Assembly (NCBI GenBank): GCA_963732655.1
Contig: CAVTAI010000005.1
Span: 558,001-622,000, forward strand
Reading direction: 5' to 3'
From: CAVTWS01 sp963732655
Lineage (GTDB): Bacteria > Actinomycetota > Acidimicrobiia > Acidimicrobiales > SHLQ01
Length of the DNA stretch: 64,000 nt
Below, piece by piece: positions 61,924 to 64,000 of the stretch. The translations under genes and the position numbers were made by a program. Numbering within the stretch: position 1 is the first letter of the stretch; each line of letters opens with the position of its first letter. The notes under the pieces are model-generated. The model was not told where the DNA came from and ran no database searches. It worked only from the letters and a program-made list of their open reading frames with translations.

Positions 61924-64000
61924 CACTGGGTCCACCCGTACCGTGCCGTCTCGGGGGTCGAGGCGGCGAACCACGTCGCGGTGACGGCGCGGCCCAGCTC
62001 CGCCAACGCACCGCCGGCCGCGTGCGCCGCCCAGGACGCGTGGGCCGCCTCGGTGGCCACCGCGACCGAGTCGAGACGCCCGATCGCGTCGGCGACGATC
62101 GACTGGCACCGCTCGACCCCTGCGCGGGGCGGCAGCTCGGCCAGGTCGTCGGCCAGGCGAGCGAGCTGGAACCCCAGCGACCGCGGGTTGGAGGGGTCTA
62201 AGAGCAGCAGATCGGCCAGTGAGGCGCCGTCGACATCGGTCCGGTAGCGGCGCCGATACGCCACCAGGCACTCGTTCGCGGCCAGCACGACCTCGCCGAC
62301 CGGACCGGTGAGCTCGGGATCGAAGTCACCGCCGAAGGCGTGGTCGATCATGGTGGCGACCTGGAGCGCGCGTTCGGTGCGCCGGCCCACGTCGAGGAAA
62401 CGCCAGCTCGGTCCCCGCACGACACTCTCGGCGGTGAGCCCGGCGAGCGCGGCGAGAGCCATCACCACGTTGTCGATCGTGGCGCGCGCCGGCCGGCCGG
62501 CCCGCAGCATCGGCGTCTGCTCGGCCAGCATCTGGGTGACCTGCCACGTGGTGGTCGACAAGAACTCGCGCACGGTCGAGGCGCCTTCGACGAGCCCGTC
62601 GATCTCGTCGGCCGCGGTCCGGAGGGCCGCCGCCATCGCTCCATCGGAGCTGACCGGCAGGGTGGGTTCGCCGGGCTGGCCGCCCATGCTGATGACGGCT
62701 GCGTCGAGAATCGCGGTGATCCGGCGCTCCCATGCGCCGCCGACCAGGTCACGAAGCCCGGGATCCTGATCGATCGACGCCTGCGTGGCCCGGACGGTGT
62801 GGACCAGCGTGCCGGCCCGCTCGGCTCGCCGACCCAGCCAGTACAGCGCCTCGGCCGCGCGGCTCGGCAGGGACGAGCGAAGGTCGATGGCGGCAGCCGG
62901 TGCGACCTCGACCCGGATCGGCCGGTCCACGGCGTCCGCGCTCATCACCCACACGTCCTTGGAGGCGCGGGAGGCCTGCCGGGCGATCGGTACGCCGGGG
63001 TCGACGACACGACCGGTGCCACCGGGCATCACCCAGGTGCCGGTCGGGGAGTGGGTGGCGTGCATCCTCACCGTGACATGTCCCGGCCGAAGCTCACCCT
63101 GGCGCAACACCGGAACGGTGGCGAGCTCGAGTTTGGGCTGAGCCACGTACCGGAACGGCGCCCGCCGCAGTCGAGTCACCCATCGGTCCCGTTCGGCCCC
63201 GGACAGCTCGTCGCCGAACACGGAGGGTTGGGCCAGGTGCGAGCAGGCGTCGTGCAGGACGAACGCATCCAGCTCCGCCACCACGCGATCGAGGGCGGCG
63301 GCGTCGCCGCACCACACCGACTCGGGCGATTCGAGGAGGAGGTCCTCACCCAGCAGGCGGCGGCACAGGGGTTGAAGGAACGGCTGGAGGGCCAGAGACG
63401 AGGCGATCCCCGTCCCGGCCGCGTTGCCCAGGGTGACGGTGCCCTCCCGGGCCGCCTGGACCAGGCCCGGCACGCCGCCGGCGCGAAGGGAAGCATCTCC
63501 AGCGCGTCGGTGGAGGGATCGGTGACACCGCGGACGATGACGTCGACCGGCTCGTGGCCGGCGACGGCTCGGAGCCACACGCGCCCACCGCTGACGACGA
63601 GATCGGCCGCCTCGACCACGTTGTAGCCCAGGTGCGTGGCCAGCAGGGAGTATTCGATGAACTCGGGGTCGGACGGCGCGGGCGCGAGCACCACCACGTG
63701 TGGCGATGGCGTCGACGCGGCGGCCGACCCGCTCAGCGCGGCTCGGAGACGGTCGAAGAAGGGATTGAGCGACGCCACGTCGTTCAACGACGAGACATCC
63801 GACATCACCCGGGTGGTGACGACGCGGTTGACGAGCGCTCGGGCGGCGCCGCTCGGAGCGTCCGCATGGTCGCGCAGCACCCGGAACGACCCGTCGGCGG
63901 CGCGCACGACATCGGCGGCGTACCGGGTGATGCGGGCGCCTCGCGGTTTCCAGCCCCACGCTGCGGGCTGGTACCCGTCGGCGCCGAGCACGAGCTCGGG
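61923..64000 (-). CDS. Circularly permuted ATP-grasp fused to alpha-E domain, partial at the window edge, one frameshift near 63485
   Basis: The gene runs out of the window at 64000. The first part reads ADVVRAADGSFRVLRDHADAPSGAARALVNRVVTTRVM and VVVLAPAPSDPEFIEYSLLATHLGYNVVEAADLVV, typical of the COG2308 ATP-grasp. One base is missing after GAGATGCTTCCC (near 63485); the next frame continues GTVTLGNAAGTGIASSLALQ and ends the ATP-grasp around PGGTGRVVDP. The alpha-E domain (COG2307) follows from SRAAEALYWLGRRAERAGTL to the stop, with GPSWRFLDVGRRTERALQ. The two proteins are usually separate. Predicted role: formation of a peptide or amide tag together with the transglutaminase. Confidence 0.82.
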   Translation of the reverse strand, partial: RARARRRRVPARSVGLETARRPHHPVRRRCRARRRRVVPGAARPCGRSERRRPSARQPRRHHPGDVGCLVVERRGVAQSLLRPSPSRAERVGRRVDAIATRGGARARAVRPRVHRILPAGHAPGLQRGRGGRSRRQRWARVAPSRRRPRAGRRHRPRCHRSLHRRAGDASLRAGGVPGLVQAAREGTVTLGNAAGTGIASSLALQPFLQPLCRRLLGEDLLLESPESVWCGDAAALDRVVAELDAFVLHDACSHLAQPSVFGDELSGAERDRWVTRLRRAPFRYVAQPKLELATVPVLRQGELRPGHVTVRMHATHSPTGTWVMPGGTGRVVDPGVPIARQASRASKDVWVMSADAVDRPIRVEVAPAAAIDLRSSLPSRAAEALYWLGRRAERAGTLVHTVRATQASIDQDPGLRDLVGGAWERRITAILDAAVISMGGQPGEPTLPVSSDGAMAAALRTAADEIDGLVEGASTVREFLSTTTWQVTQMLAEQTPMLRAGRPARATIDNVVMALAALAGLTAESVVRGPSWRFLDVGRRTERALQVATMIDHAFGGDFDPELTGPVGEVVLAANECLVAYRRRYRTDVDGASLADLLLLDPSNPRSLGFQLARLADDLAELPPRAGVERCQSIVADAIGRLDSVAVATEAAHASWAAHAAGGALAELGRAVTATWFAASTPETARYGWTQ

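Overview
The window is high-GC DNA (clearly above 65% by eye) with dense, strand-grouped operons, many 4-base stop/start overlaps (ATGA/GTGA), many GTG starts and TANNNT -10 boxes placed 6-8 bases before start codons (leaderless transcripts). Together with gene content (VapBC, DUF35-thiolase, SCP2-like/PhyH, LivHMG-type transporters, circularly permuted ATP-grasp/alpha-E) this points to an actinomycetote, most likely Acidimicrobiia (Ilumatobacter-like). The lineage is inferred, not shown. I saw no rRNA, tRNA, CRISPR array, transposase or integrase.

Region 1 (about 0-36 kb) is a surface-polysaccharide locus. It holds a Wzm/Wzt ABC exporter, a small monotopic phosphoglycosyl transferase (initiating enzyme), about seven GT-B glycosyltransferases, one GT-C-like membrane glycosyltransferase, a UDP-GlcNAc 2-epimerase, three DegT-type aminotransferases, a fused WbpB-like dehydrogenase/WbpD-like acetyltransferase, an NAD-dependent epimerase, a sugar N-formyltransferase-like protein, a PIG-L deacetylase, an ATP-grasp ligase, a heparinase II/III-like lyase, several methyltransferases and four separate asparagine-synthetase-like glutamine amidotransferases. 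The set suggests an exported glycan rich in amino-uronic acids whose amines are acetylated or formylated and whose carboxylates are amidated. A broken methyltransferase copy lies inside the exporter operon.

Region 2 (about 36-41 kb) is a mosaic border. A 129-bp direct repeat, made of the 5' end of an acyltransferase gene, flanks a 2.6-kb AT-richer cassette with a FkbM methyltransferase and a frameshifted GT61-type glycosyltransferase. The intact OafA/SGNH acyltransferase follows the second repeat copy.

Region 3 (about 41-60 kb) is catabolic and transport DNA: nitroreductase, two PF04909-type amidohydrolases, a DUF35-thiolase fusion, a VapBC module plus an antitoxin relic, and a branched-chain-amino-acid-type ABC system in which LivH, LivM and LivG are one polypeptide and LivF is fused to an MFS transporter. 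A GH2 glycosidase and an esterase-like protein follow.

Region 4 (about 60-64 kb, minus strand) is the known ATP-grasp/alpha-E/transglutaminase system, with the first two fused and an SCP2-like/PhyH protein added downstream.

Four otherwise conserved long genes in the 41-64 kb half each contain one apparent single-base indel. Assembly error is a serious possibility, so I annotate these as single genes with the frameshift stated.
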